From: Candidatus Latescibacterota bacterium
Lineage (GTDB): Bacteria > Latescibacterota > UBA2968 > GCA-2709665
Reading direction: 5' to 3'
DNA: 11,636 nt
Assembly: GCA_012271065.1 (NCBI GenBank)
Contig: JAAXHE010000024.1
Span: forward strand, 1 to 11,636
The notes below the pieces were generated by a model. It was not told the origin of the DNA. It saw nothing but the letters and a program-made list of their open reading frames with translations, and did no database searches. The translations under genes were made by a program, and so were the position numbers. Positions 4,763-11,636 of this stretch are shown here, piece by piece; the first letter of the stretch is position 1, and every line of letters starts with the position of its first letter.

Positions 4763-6682
4763 TCACCAGGTGTGGACCATCTTTCCGTCGCCAGGGAACC
4801 AGATTGCATCGGTGAGAGTCGAGATTCCCACGCCCAGCGTATAGCCGATCAGCAGTCCCACGAAAAACGGCTGAAAGCTCCGGTAGAGCGCGATGCCGCC
4901 AAACCTGAGCACAAGGGACTTGAAAGCCCACACGAGAAAGACCGTAAAGGCCGTGACCCTCACGGGGAACGCGTAGCCCACCGTGAATCCGACGGGGTGC
5001 AGCGGCCACCAGGGAAAGCGCAGCCGGAGCATGCCCAGGAGCAGGGTGCCCAGAACGCCGGCTGCAATGAATGCAAGCTCCGTTCCCGTGAAGGTGGGCG
5101 GAGCGCCCGCCCACGTGACCACGCGGTTGAACATCCGGAGGCCGTAGCCGCCGAATACGTAAACGTGCCGGATATTCGCCGCGCCGGTGGCGCTGTAGCA
5201 GAGGTTGAGCGTGTAGGCGATCGACGCCGCAAATCCCACCACGAATGCCGCGCAGAGGGCCGCGGTCACGCGGAACCGGTCCCAGCGAAAGCTGTGCTGG
5301 ATTCGAGCCACGTGTACGAGTGATGGCAGGATGTATTGCCGGTGGCTCTCAACCACATTGGCCGAAAGTGCCAGGCCCACGTGGTCGGCGGTTTGTACCT
5401 GTGCGCCCAGTATTGCCGCGGTCAGCGCCTGGGTGCGCTGCGGCGTTTCGATGTAGACCAGGCCCGTTTCCGCCACAATCTTGGACAGGCCGAGGAAAAA
5501 GACGAGAAGCAGCCCGAGCTGGACGGTGACCGCCAGGAAGGAAATTCCCAGTGCGTGCAGCCAGGCCACCGAATAGGCCAGTGATACCAGCAGGCCGACA
5601 ACGGCGGCGCGATAGGACAGCAGTTCGTCTCTGTCGTCCATACCCGGCTGTTTCTTCCAGGCACTGCGAAATACGCCTGCGATGTGCTTTCGGGCGATGA
5701 AGAGGCCCAGAAGTACGAGCGCGACGAAGCCACCCGCCTGTTGCAGCAGAACGCCGCCGTGGTATTCGCTGCTGACGGTGATGCCGAGGCGGTTGGTCAG
5801 GCCGATCTCGAACAGTGACAGCACGTGAAAGAGCCAGACGGATAGCAGCACCTCCAGATTCGTGAGGTAACCGAACGCCGCGACCACGAAGTTGAATTTG
5901 ATCTGCAGCGGCGGGAAGTCGTGGCCGAAGGACAGGGTGCTCGAATACGTGGGGCCGAGTGGAATGAAGGGCACGCGGTGAGAAAAGCGGGGGAGGACAT
6001 TCCACGCGAGAACGAAAATGCCGATCGCGAATCCTGCCCAGAAACGCCGGTTGTTGAAGAGCGGGATGGCGCCCGCGCCGGGATCGGAAATCATCATCAG
6101 CGGCAGCCGGGCCAGGGGAAAGACGATCCTTTCGTGTTCCACCCACTGTTTGCGGAGGATGACGGCGATGCAGAGGCAGGCGAAAAAGAGCGCGAACAGC
6201 AGGGTGAACCACCAGAACAGGGGTACCAGCCAGACCTCCCAGGGAACGGGCTGACCCCTGGGCAGACCTTCCCACAGGTGCGTGATGGCGCCGTTCCGGT
6301 CTGCGGGGACGGACCAGGACTGCAGGTGTTCCGTAACGTAGTCACCCCACCGGTTTTCGGGCGTGGCCTTGTAGTACGGCGTGGCGAGGACGGCGACGAG
6401 GCGGCCGGCGATGTTTTTCGTTGGAAACGCGCCGCCGATGAATCCCATGCAGAGGATCAAGCCAAGTTCCCTGGCGTTCAGGGCCCGGAGCGGACGGAAG
6501 TGCTGCAGGACCCGATTGACGAGGAAGAGGAGAAGGAACGGCAGCCAGAGGGACATGGGCAGGTGGCCCAGGGAGACCCGGGAGGCCCGAAGGCGGTAGG
6601 TGGTGTCTGTCGCGAAGAGGCAGATGATAACCGTAAGCGCAAGGCCGATGAGGATGGAGCGGCGGCTGACGACGTTTGCCAT
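4763..6682 (-). CDS. DUF6785/DUF6784-type polytopic membrane protein
   Basis: A 639-residue inner-membrane protein from the ATG at 6682 (MANVVSRRSILIG); the open frame continues upstream to 6970 but would overlap the divergent gene. I count about 12-14 hydrophobic segments, for example residues 9-25, 44-60, 74-89, 150-175 and pairs near the C-terminus. Conserved-looking loops include NARELGLILCMGFIGGAFP, EHERIVFPLARLP and a C-terminal IWFPGDGKMVHTW. This pattern fits the DUF6785/DUF6784 family, common in Planctomycetota and related phyla and of unknown function. The long, paired-helix layout recalls oligopeptide-transporter-like permeases, but that is only a resemblance. An AGGAG lies about 15 bases upstream of the start, farther than usual. 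It is probably transcribed from the promoter at 6789-6817. Confidence 0.8.
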   Translation of the reverse strand: MANVVSRRSILIGLALTVIICLFATDTTYRLRASRVSLGHLPMSLWLPFLLLFLVNRVLQHFRPLRALNARELGLILCMGFIGGAFPTKNIAGRLVAVLATPYYKATPENRWGDYVTEHLQSWSVPADRNGAITHLWEGLPRGQPVPWEVWLVPLFWWFTLLFALFFACLCIAVILRKQWVEHERIVFPLARLPLMMISDPGAGAIPLFNNRRFWAGFAIGIFVLAWNVLPRFSHRVPFIPLGPTYSSTLSFGHDFPPLQIKFNFVVAAFGYLTNLEVLLSVWLFHVLSLFEIGLTNRLGITVSSEYHGGVLLQQAGGFVALVLLGLFIARKHIAGVFRSAWKKQPGMDDRDELLSYRAAVVGLLVSLAYSVAWLHALGISFLAVTVQLGLLLVFFLGLSKIVAETGLVYIETPQRTQALTAAILGAQVQTADHVGLALSANVVESHRQYILPSLVHVARIQHSFRWDRFRVTAALCAAFVVGFAASIAYTLNLCYSATGAANIRHVYVFGGYGLRMFNRVVTWAGAPPTFTGTELAFIAAGVLGTLLLGMLRLRFPWWPLHPVGFTVGYAFPVRVTAFTVFLVWAFKSLVLRFGGIALYRSFQPFFVGLLIGYTLGVGISTLTDAIWFPGDGKMVHTW

Positions 6683-6762
6683 GGAGTGGAATCCGGGCTC
6701 CTGCGCGAGGTTTCGAGATTGTGACGCCTGGGCGGTTCGTACGCGGAATCGACGTCCGGCTG

Positions 6763-6791
6763 TTGCGTACGGGGCTGAAAGTGGCGATAAT
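6763..6791 (+). promoter_or_regulatory. Candidate promoter for the GNAT-pdxA unit
   Basis: TTGCGT (6763-6768) and GATAAT (6786-6791) are separated by 17 bases. Transcription would start near 6799. Its -10 box overlaps that of the opposing promoter at 6789-6817. Confidence 0.4.
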
Positions 6792-6817
6792 ATGAGGCGT
6801 ATGGGTCCACGTGTCAA
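6789..6817 (-). promoter_or_regulatory. Candidate promoter for the DUF6785 membrane protein gene
   Basis: On the minus strand a perfect TTGACA (6817-6812) is followed after 17 bases by CATATT (6794-6789). Transcription would start near 6782, giving a leader of about 100 bases. It shares bases 6789-6791 with the plus-strand -10 box, so both promoters probably cannot be occupied at once. Confidence 0.45.
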
Positions 6818-6896
6818 CGGGTGAATGGCAGGACTTTCCCAGGCTCGCGCGGTCGGATGCGGACAGCGTGGGCAGATGGGGTCCGCCGGAGGGTGT

Positions 6897-7760
6897 GTGT
6901 CCGATATCGGAAATAGTCTTCGTATCCGGCAGATGACGTCTGAAGATGTCGCGACCGGCATGCGGTTCAAGGCGCTGGCCGGCTGGAATCAGGTCGAAGC
7001 GGACTGGCAGCGTTTTCTGGCGCTTTCGCCCGGCGGTTGTTTTGTCGCCGAGATCGGGAGCGAGCCGGCAGGCACGGTGGTGACGGTGACGTTCGACGGG
7101 GTCTGCGGGTGGGTCGCGATGGTGCTGGTGCCGCCCGAGCGTCGGCGGCAGGGTATTGGTACGGCGATGCTGCGGCACGGGATTGCCCACCTGCAGTCCA
7201 GCGGCGTGGACACGATCAAGCTGGATGCGACACCCATGGGACGGCAGGTGTACGTGCCGCTGGGGTTCCGCGACGAATACGGGCTGGAGCGCCGGGAAGG
7301 AGTCGGAAAGGCGTGCAGGTGGACGTCGGTCCGCGAAATGCGGGACACGGATCTTGCGGACGTGTTTGCCTTCGATACGCCCCGTTTCGGCGTTTGCCGG
7401 GAGGGTCTGCTGAGGTATCTGTACCGGGATTCAGGGGGTTTGTGCGGGGTCTACCGCGGGGAGGGCAGCGCGGTCCAGGGATTCGTGATGGTCAGGCCCG
7501 GCAGCAACGCCTTCCAGATCGGTCCGCTGGCGGCGGTCCACGAGCGGGCGGGCAGGTCGCTGTTCTGCTGGGCGCTGGACAGGCTGGCCGGGGAACCGGT
7601 TTTCTTGGACGTGCCGCTGGAGAATCGGCACGGGACGGGGTTGGCAGAGGAATTCGGGTTTTCCGTACAGAGGGGATTTACGCGAATGTTCCTTGGCAAA
7701 GATCCTTTCGGGGGGTCTCCGCGGCAGGTGTACGCAACCTCGGGACCTGAAAAGGGTTAG
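6897..7760 (+). CDS. GNAT-family N-acetyltransferase with C-terminal extension domain
   Basis: A 287-residue protein counted from GTG 6897. This start is chosen because GGAGGG lies at 6888-6893 (spacer only 3 bases) and because VSDIGNSLRIRQMTSEDV is a normal GNAT first strand. In-frame ATGs at 6825 and 6876 remain possible. The N-terminal half is a GNAT domain: WNQVEADWQRFL, FVAEIGSEPAGTVVTVT, then the acetyl-CoA loop PPERRRQGIGTAM (residues 79-91). The later YVPLGFRDEY is the usual beta6-beta7 end. From about residue 140 there is a second domain (MRDTDLADVFAFD, FVMVRPGSNAFQIGPLAA, FLDVPLENR, FTRMFLG) as in two-domain GNATs with an Acetyltransf_18-type tail. It would transfer an acetyl group from acetyl-CoA to an unknown amine. 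The pdxA-like gene begins 10 bases after its stop, so the two are probably one operon. Confidence 0.82.
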   Translation: MSDIGNSLRIRQMTSEDVATGMRFKALAGWNQVEADWQRFLALSPGGCFVAEIGSEPAGTVVTVTFDGVCGWVAMVLVPPERRRQGIGTAMLRHGIAHLQSSGVDTIKLDATPMGRQVYVPLGFRDEYGLERREGVGKACRWTSVREMRDTDLADVFAFDTPRFGVCREGLLRYLYRDSGGLCGVYRGEGSAVQGFVMVRPGSNAFQIGPLAAVHERAGRSLFCWALDRLAGEPVFLDVPLENRHGTGLAEEFGFSVQRGFTRMFLGKDPFGGSPRQVYATSGPEKG

Positions 7761-7770
7761 GTGTTTCGAA

Positions 7771-8790
7771 ATGACATCGCGTCCGTTGCTGGGGATCACG
7801 ATGGGGGATGTCTGCGGCATCGGCCCCGAGGTGATCGTCAAGGCGCTGAGCCATTCGAGTGTATACGCGTTCTGTCGTCCGCTGGTGATCGGCGACGCGG
7901 AAGTACTCGCAGCTAACCTGGCGCACGCAAGCCGCCGGCTCGAGGTCCGGTGCGTCGACAACCCCGAATCGGGCGAGTACCGCTTCGGACAGATCGATCT
8001 CCGGGCGCCGGTCGACCTGGAACTTGCGCGGATAGAGACCGGTTGCGTGTGTCCCGAAGCGGGCCGGGCGGCCGCGGAGTGGGTGGTCCGGGCGGCGGAC
8101 CTGGCTGCGGCAGGGCGAATCGACGGGATCGCGACGGCGCCTCTGAACAAGGAGGCGATGAACCGGGCGGGGTTCCCGTATGCCGGCCATACGGAACTGC
8201 TGGCGGAGCGCCTGGGCGTGCCGGACGTGCGCTTGATGCTGGCCTCGGAACGCCTCAACGTGGCCCACGTTACGGGACACGTGGCGCTGGAACAGGTGCC
8301 GGAGCGGTTGACCGAAGCACGCGTCTTCGGCACCATCAGACTGCTGAACGATGCACTGGCGGATATGGGCCGGCCGCATCCCCGCATTGCCGTGTGCGGC
8401 TTGAATCCTCACGCGGGCGAAGCGGGAATCCTTGGAAGAGAAGACGCGGACCTGATCCTGCCGGCCGTTCAAAGGGCGAACGCCGGGGGGATGCGGGTAA
8501 CCGGGCCGCTTCCCGCGGATACGGTTTTTCTGAAGGCGTACAACGGCGGCTTCGACGGGGTGGTGGCGATGTACCACGACCAGGGCCACGCGCCGGTCAA
8601 GCTGGTGGCGTTCCACGATGCGGTGAACGTGACGCTGGGCCTGCCCGTCGTACGGGTCTCCGTCGACCACGGTACCGCGTTCGATATAGCTGGTAAGGGC
8701 GTCGCGAACGAGGCCAATATGCTCAGCACCCTGCGCCTGGGCGCGCGCCTGGCCGGAAGGAAACGCGCGAAAGCCAATCGCGGTGAATAG
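7771..8790 (+). CDS. pdxA: PdxA-family NAD-dependent 4-phosphate dehydrogenase
   Basis: A 339-residue protein of normal PdxA length from ATG 7771, with AGGTG seven bases upstream. PdxA oxidises 4-hydroxythreonine 4-phosphate in pyridoxal phosphate synthesis, using NAD and a divalent metal. Visible motifs: MGDVCGIGPEV (11-21), TAPLNKEAMNRAGFPYAGHTELLAE (122-146), with His140 and Thr141 for substrate phosphate, and metal ligands His170 (VTGH), His214 (LNPHAGE) and His269 (YHDQ). The NAD-side motif is VNVTLGLPVVRVSVDHGTAFDIAGKG. The metal loop reads YHDQGHAPVKL rather than the YHDQ-x-L-P form of Escherichia coli PdxA. The HDQGH form also occurs in PdxA2-like enzymes acting on D-threonate or D-erythronate 4-phosphate, so the exact substrate is uncertain. 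No other pyridoxal phosphate gene is nearby. Confidence 0.88.
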   Translation: MTSRPLLGITMGDVCGIGPEVIVKALSHSSVYAFCRPLVIGDAEVLAANLAHASRRLEVRCVDNPESGEYRFGQIDLRAPVDLELARIETGCVCPEAGRAAAEWVVRAADLAAAGRIDGIATAPLNKEAMNRAGFPYAGHTELLAERLGVPDVRLMLASERLNVAHVTGHVALEQVPERLTEARVFGTIRLLNDALADMGRPHPRIAVCGLNPHAGEAGILGREDADLILPAVQRANAGGMRVTGPLPADTVFLKAYNGGFDGVVAMYHDQGHAPVKLVAFHDAVNVTLGLPVVRVSVDHGTAFDIAGKGVANEANMLSTLRLGARLAGRKRAKANRGE

Positions 8791-8817
8791 TTCGGCAGCC
8801 AGCGTCCGTCCCGGTAC

Positions 8818-9195
8818 TCAATCCATGCCGGCGATGAAGTCCATCGTGACAAGATAGTCGCCGGTGTCGGTGAAGACCGGTGACCGCGCCGGCGGGTTTT
8901 CCGGGAAGAAACCGGCATAGGCGTCGTTGAAATCCGAAAACAGCGACCGGTCATTGAGGAAGACGGTGACCTTGAGTACGTTGTCCAGCGAGGTACCCGC
9001 GTCCTCGAGAATGCCGGATACGTTGGTGAGGAGTCGGCGGGTCTGGGCCTTCACGTCGCCGGAATCCACCTCTCCCGTTTCCGGGTCCACGGGAGGCTGG
9101 GCGGATATGAATATCAGATCGCCGTATATAATGGCCTGCGAGTAGGGGAACTTGGGGATGTTCCCCTTCGAACTGGTGAACGGTCGTTTCTTCAT
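8818..9195 (-). CDS. RidA/YjgF/YER057c/UK114-family protein
   Basis: A 125-residue protein from ATG 9195, with AAAGGA about 8 bases upstream; the frame opens further to 9381 but without a better start. RidA proteins form trimers that hydrolyse reactive imine/enamine intermediates from pyridoxal phosphate enzymes, which makes the nearby PdxA-like gene suggestive. Visible family features: YGDLIFISAQPPVDPETGEV (24-43), VKAQTRRLLTNVSGILEDAG, VLKVTVFLNDRSLFSDFNDAY (73-93), FF and NPPARSP with Arg104, the equivalent of the substrate-carboxylate Arg105 of E. coli. By my alignment the catalytic Glu120 of E. coli RidA is Thr117 here (YLVTMDFIAGMD), so classical imine hydrolysis may be lost. It may belong to a Rid subgroup other than archetypal RidA. 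It converges with pdxA, 27 bases apart. Confidence 0.85.
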   Translation of the reverse strand: MKKRPFTSSKGNIPKFPYSQAIIYGDLIFISAQPPVDPETGEVDSGDVKAQTRRLLTNVSGILEDAGTSLDNVLKVTVFLNDRSLFSDFNDAYAGFFPENPPARSPVFTDTGDYLVTMDFIAGMD

Positions 9196-9291
9196 GAGAA
9201 TGTCCTTTCGGGTGTACGAACAACAAGTGATATTTGGGTGCCGTAATATACGTCGCACGATGCCCGCGATTACAGATTTTCTGGAGCGTAG

Positions 9292-11625
9292 ATGACCGAT
9301 ACGAAAAAAGCCGAATTCACCACATACAAGCATATCCTGGACAATCGGCGCCACAGCGTTGCCGATTTTCTGTGCGAGCACCTGTCCGATGCCGATGTAT
9401 ACCGCCTTGTTTCAGCATATTTCACGATTTACGGATATGAGGCATTGGAATCCGAACTGCGGGACGTAAAGGAAGTCCGCTTTCTGTTCGGCAATCCAGC
9501 GTCCGTGGGTGAATTGGACCCTGGAGAGAAAGACCCGAAATCTTACGATTTTACCGAAGACGGCCTCTCGCCACATCATGTTCTCCAGCAAAAATATCTG
9601 GCGCGAAGATGCGAGGAATGGGTGCGGAGACGAGGTGTCCGTATTCGATCCATTGGCAGATCCAATTTTCTTCACGGCAAAATGCATCTAACTGAATCGT
9701 CCATTGGAGGAGCGGCGGTGGTCGGAAGTTCCAACTTTACCAAGAGAGGACTTGGTTGCGACCAGGGGGCAAACGTCGAGATCAACCTCTCAGTCTCCGA
9801 TTCGGCAATTCGTGAGGAATTGAGAACCTGGTTTGACGATCTCTGGACGGACACGAAACTTACCCGCAATGTAAAAAGGGATGTTCTCAACGCTCTCAAC
9901 CGGATCGGCAAGGATCATTCACCGGAACTCATTTATTACAAGACGCTATATCAGTTGTTCCGGGACGATATAGATGCAAGGGAAGCCAGAGATCGAAATA
10001 TAGAAGACACGAACCTGTATAAAACGGCTATCTGGAATGCGTTGTACAACTTTCAGAAGGACGGCGTCAAGAGCGTTATTACGCGCTTGCAGCGACACAA
10101 TGGCTGCATCCTGGCCGATAGTGTGGGATTGGGAAAAACCTACACGGCGCTCGCTGTGATCAAGTATTACGAGTTGAAAAATGAGCGTGTGCTGGTATTG
10201 TGCCCGAAAAAGCTGAGTGACAATTGGGCCTTGTATCCTGTCTATAATGCACATGAAAACAACCCGTTCGACGATGACCAATTTGGGTACACATTGATGT
10301 CCCACACAGATCTGACCCGAAATAGCGGAAGATCAGGTCAAATCGACCTGGCGAACTTCAATTGGCGCAATTTTGATATGGTTGTTATCGACGAGTCTCA
10401 TAATTTCAGGAATGACTCAACGCCACGGACAGATGAATACGGCAATAAACGACATAGTCGCTATTCTCGTCTGCTGGAAGAAGTGATTAAGGAGGGCACA
10501 CAGACGAAGGTGCTTATGCTATCGGCGACGCCTGTTAACACTTCGCTGATAGATCTCCGGAATCAAATCCACTTGATGACGGAAGGACGCCACGATGTTT
10601 TTCGTTCGAGTTTGGGTATCGGCAATATTGATGTGCTCCTGAAACAAGCGCAGAGGGAATTTAAGTCGTGGGAGAGCAAGACTTCGCAGACAGGGAAAAA
10701 GGACAAATCGAAACTCTTGGAACAGCTGGGCGCAGATTTTTTCGGACTGCTGGGCGGGATTTCGATAGCGAGATCCCGACGCCAGATCAAGACATTCTAC
10801 GCCGACGAAATGGATCGAATCGGCGAATTCCCGAAACAACTGCGTCCTGAAAACCACCATCCACGAACCGACCTAACGGGGGGACTATCCTATGCAAATC
10901 TGACCGAGCAAATCGAAGCGTTTGGCTTATCTGTGTACAGACCATCCAGATACGTCGTCAGTGAAGACGCGAGGAGGCGCTTGGCAGAGGAGAAGCAGAC
11001 TCTAAGATTCAACCAGGAGGATCGTGAACGCTTTCTGATTGGTATGATTCGCACCAATTTCCTAAAGCGGCTCGAAAGCTCGGCACACTCACTCGCGAAA
11101 ACGCTCGGTCGGACGGTGGGGAAGATCGACGACTTGCTCAAGAAAATCGACACCTTCTTGGATAATCAGCAGGCACCTGGCGCGCAAGCCGACATCCTTC
11201 CCGATGACGACGAAGATGATGAGGAATACCTGGTTAATCGGGCACGAAACCCCTATCACCTAAGAGAGCTCGATTTGCCGCGCTGGAAGGATGATCTACA
11301 GAAAGACAGGGAAACACTTGCTGCGGTATGGCAGAGCGTTGGGGGGATCTCACCGGAGCGGGACGGAAAGCTGGCAAGAATCAAGGAACATATTCGAAAC
11401 CGGGCAAATATGCCAACGACAGACAAGGATGGCAGGGTCAATCGCAAGATCCTTGTGTTTACGACCTTCAAAGATACTGCGGAATACCTCTACGAGAACT
11501 TAGGAGACTTGGTGGACGGATTGGGGCTGAATATGGCCATGGTCGCCGGAGACGTGACACATACGAAGATTGGCGCCAACAACTTCAACGCCATTCTCAG
11601 CAGCTTCGCGCCTAGTACCCTTTGA
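9292..11625 (+). CDS. PLD-nuclease/SNF2-like helicase, probably truncated
   Basis: A 777-residue frame from ATG 9292, with TGGAG at 9282-9286. Residues 1-190 hold a phospholipase-D-like nuclease half: HGKMHLTE (His128, Lys130) and GSSNFTKRGLG (146-155). Residues 240-420 are the first helicase RecA domain: ILADSVGLGKTYTAL (273-287, Walker A with Lys282), VVIDESHNFRND (364-375, DESH Walker B) and LMLSATPVNTSL (motif III, SAT at 411-413). A long charged insert with an acidic patch (638-645) follows. The second RecA domain starts at KILVFTTFKDTAEYLYENL (719-737) but ends after FAPSTL, without motifs V and VI. Such fusions are found in phage-defence and restriction-associated loci, where they act with DNA methyltransferases or nucleases. 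Base composition is clearly lower in GC than pdxA or the membrane gene. Full-length relatives are, from memory, about 1,000 residues or more. Confidence 0.85.
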   Translation: MTDTKKAEFTTYKHILDNRRHSVADFLCEHLSDADVYRLVSAYFTIYGYEALESELRDVKEVRFLFGNPASVGELDPGEKDPKSYDFTEDGLSPHHVLQQKYLARRCEEWVRRRGVRIRSIGRSNFLHGKMHLTESSIGGAAVVGSSNFTKRGLGCDQGANVEINLSVSDSAIREELRTWFDDLWTDTKLTRNVKRDVLNALNRIGKDHSPELIYYKTLYQLFRDDIDAREARDRNIEDTNLYKTAIWNALYNFQKDGVKSVITRLQRHNGCILADSVGLGKTYTALAVIKYYELKNERVLVLCPKKLSDNWALYPVYNAHENNPFDDDQFGYTLMSHTDLTRNSGRSGQIDLANFNWRNFDMVVIDESHNFRNDSTPRTDEYGNKRHSRYSRLLEEVIKEGTQTKVLMLSATPVNTSLIDLRNQIHLMTEGRHDVFRSSLGIGNIDVLLKQAQREFKSWESKTSQTGKKDKSKLLEQLGADFFGLLGGISIARSRRQIKTFYADEMDRIGEFPKQLRPENHHPRTDLTGGLSYANLTEQIEAFGLSVYRPSRYVVSEDARRRLAEEKQTLRFNQEDRERFLIGMIRTNFLKRLESSAHSLAKTLGRTVGKIDDLLKKIDTFLDNQQAPGAQADILPDDDEDDEEYLVNRARNPYHLRELDLPRWKDDLQKDRETLAAVWQSVGGISPERDGKLARIKEHIRNRANMPTTDKDGRVNRKILVFTTFKDTAEYLYENLGDLVDGLGLNMAMVAGDVTHTKIGANNFNAILSSFAPSTL

Positions 11626-11636
11626 CGGCTAACGCA
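11614..11636. other. Possible insertion junction at the end of the helicase frame
   Basis: Up to base 11613 the translation follows a helicase-like pattern (NNFNAILSSFAP). The next bases give Ser-Thr-Leu and a TGA at 11623-11625, and then continue GGCTAACGCA to the window edge. This could be the end of an insertion sequence, a deletion joint, or a frameshift or assembly error. Too little is visible to decide. Confidence 0.35.

Noticed and set aside
5921..6724. Long plus-strand open frame of 267 codons
   Set aside because: It is antisense to the DUF6785 membrane gene and is rich in Glu/Gly/Arg, as expected for the opposite strand of a GC-rich membrane protein gene.

Overview
The window looks like a chromosomal stretch from a GC-rich, little-cultivated environmental bacterium. 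A large DUF6785/DUF6784-type membrane protein, a redoxin plus 2-oxoglutarate oxygenase fusion, and intergenic 'AATCCTG / CACAAAG' degenerate repeats are features I associate with Planctomycetota, Hydrogenedentota and neighbouring phyla. That placement is an inference from gene content; there is no rRNA or marker gene to settle it.

Left part (1-1820), an accessory region. The window opens in the 3' end of an IS630-type transposase. The element seems to have landed in a minus-strand gene, leaving only its start with a strong ribosome binding site (139-246). Three small minus-strand genes for exported or membrane-anchored proteins follow. Two of them (446-820 and 1422-1820) are clear paralogues of a family I do not recognise. 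The third (1015-1401) carries about 23-residue repeats with two copies of GAHPDG. Two copies of an 80-85 bp structured repeat (261-346 and 928-1010) punctuate these genes, giving a gene-repeat-gene-repeat layout that resembles a cassette array without canonical attC core sites.

Middle part (1821-9195), housekeeping and metabolic genes with high GC. From left to right: a degenerate-repeat spacer; a family 4 glycosyltransferase (minus) with a good promoter; a fusion of a cysteine-less redoxin domain to a 2OG-Fe(II) oxygenase (plus); a DUF6785-type polytopic membrane protein (minus); and a probable two-gene operon (plus) of a GNAT acetyltransferase and a PdxA-family dehydrogenase. A RidA-family gene (minus) closes this part. 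The membrane protein and the GNAT gene are divergent and appear to be read from two promoters whose -10 boxes overlap.

Right part (9196-11636), a probable defence gene with visibly lower GC. It is a PLD-nuclease/SNF2-like helicase. The reading frame stops at 11625, before helicase motifs V and VI, and the last four codons do not look like the family, so the gene is probably interrupted near 11614. No complete defence operon is visible; any partner genes would lie beyond the right edge.

The most novel material is the small-gene array at the left: a new paralogous two-cysteine family, a beta-repeat protein and a paired structured repeat.
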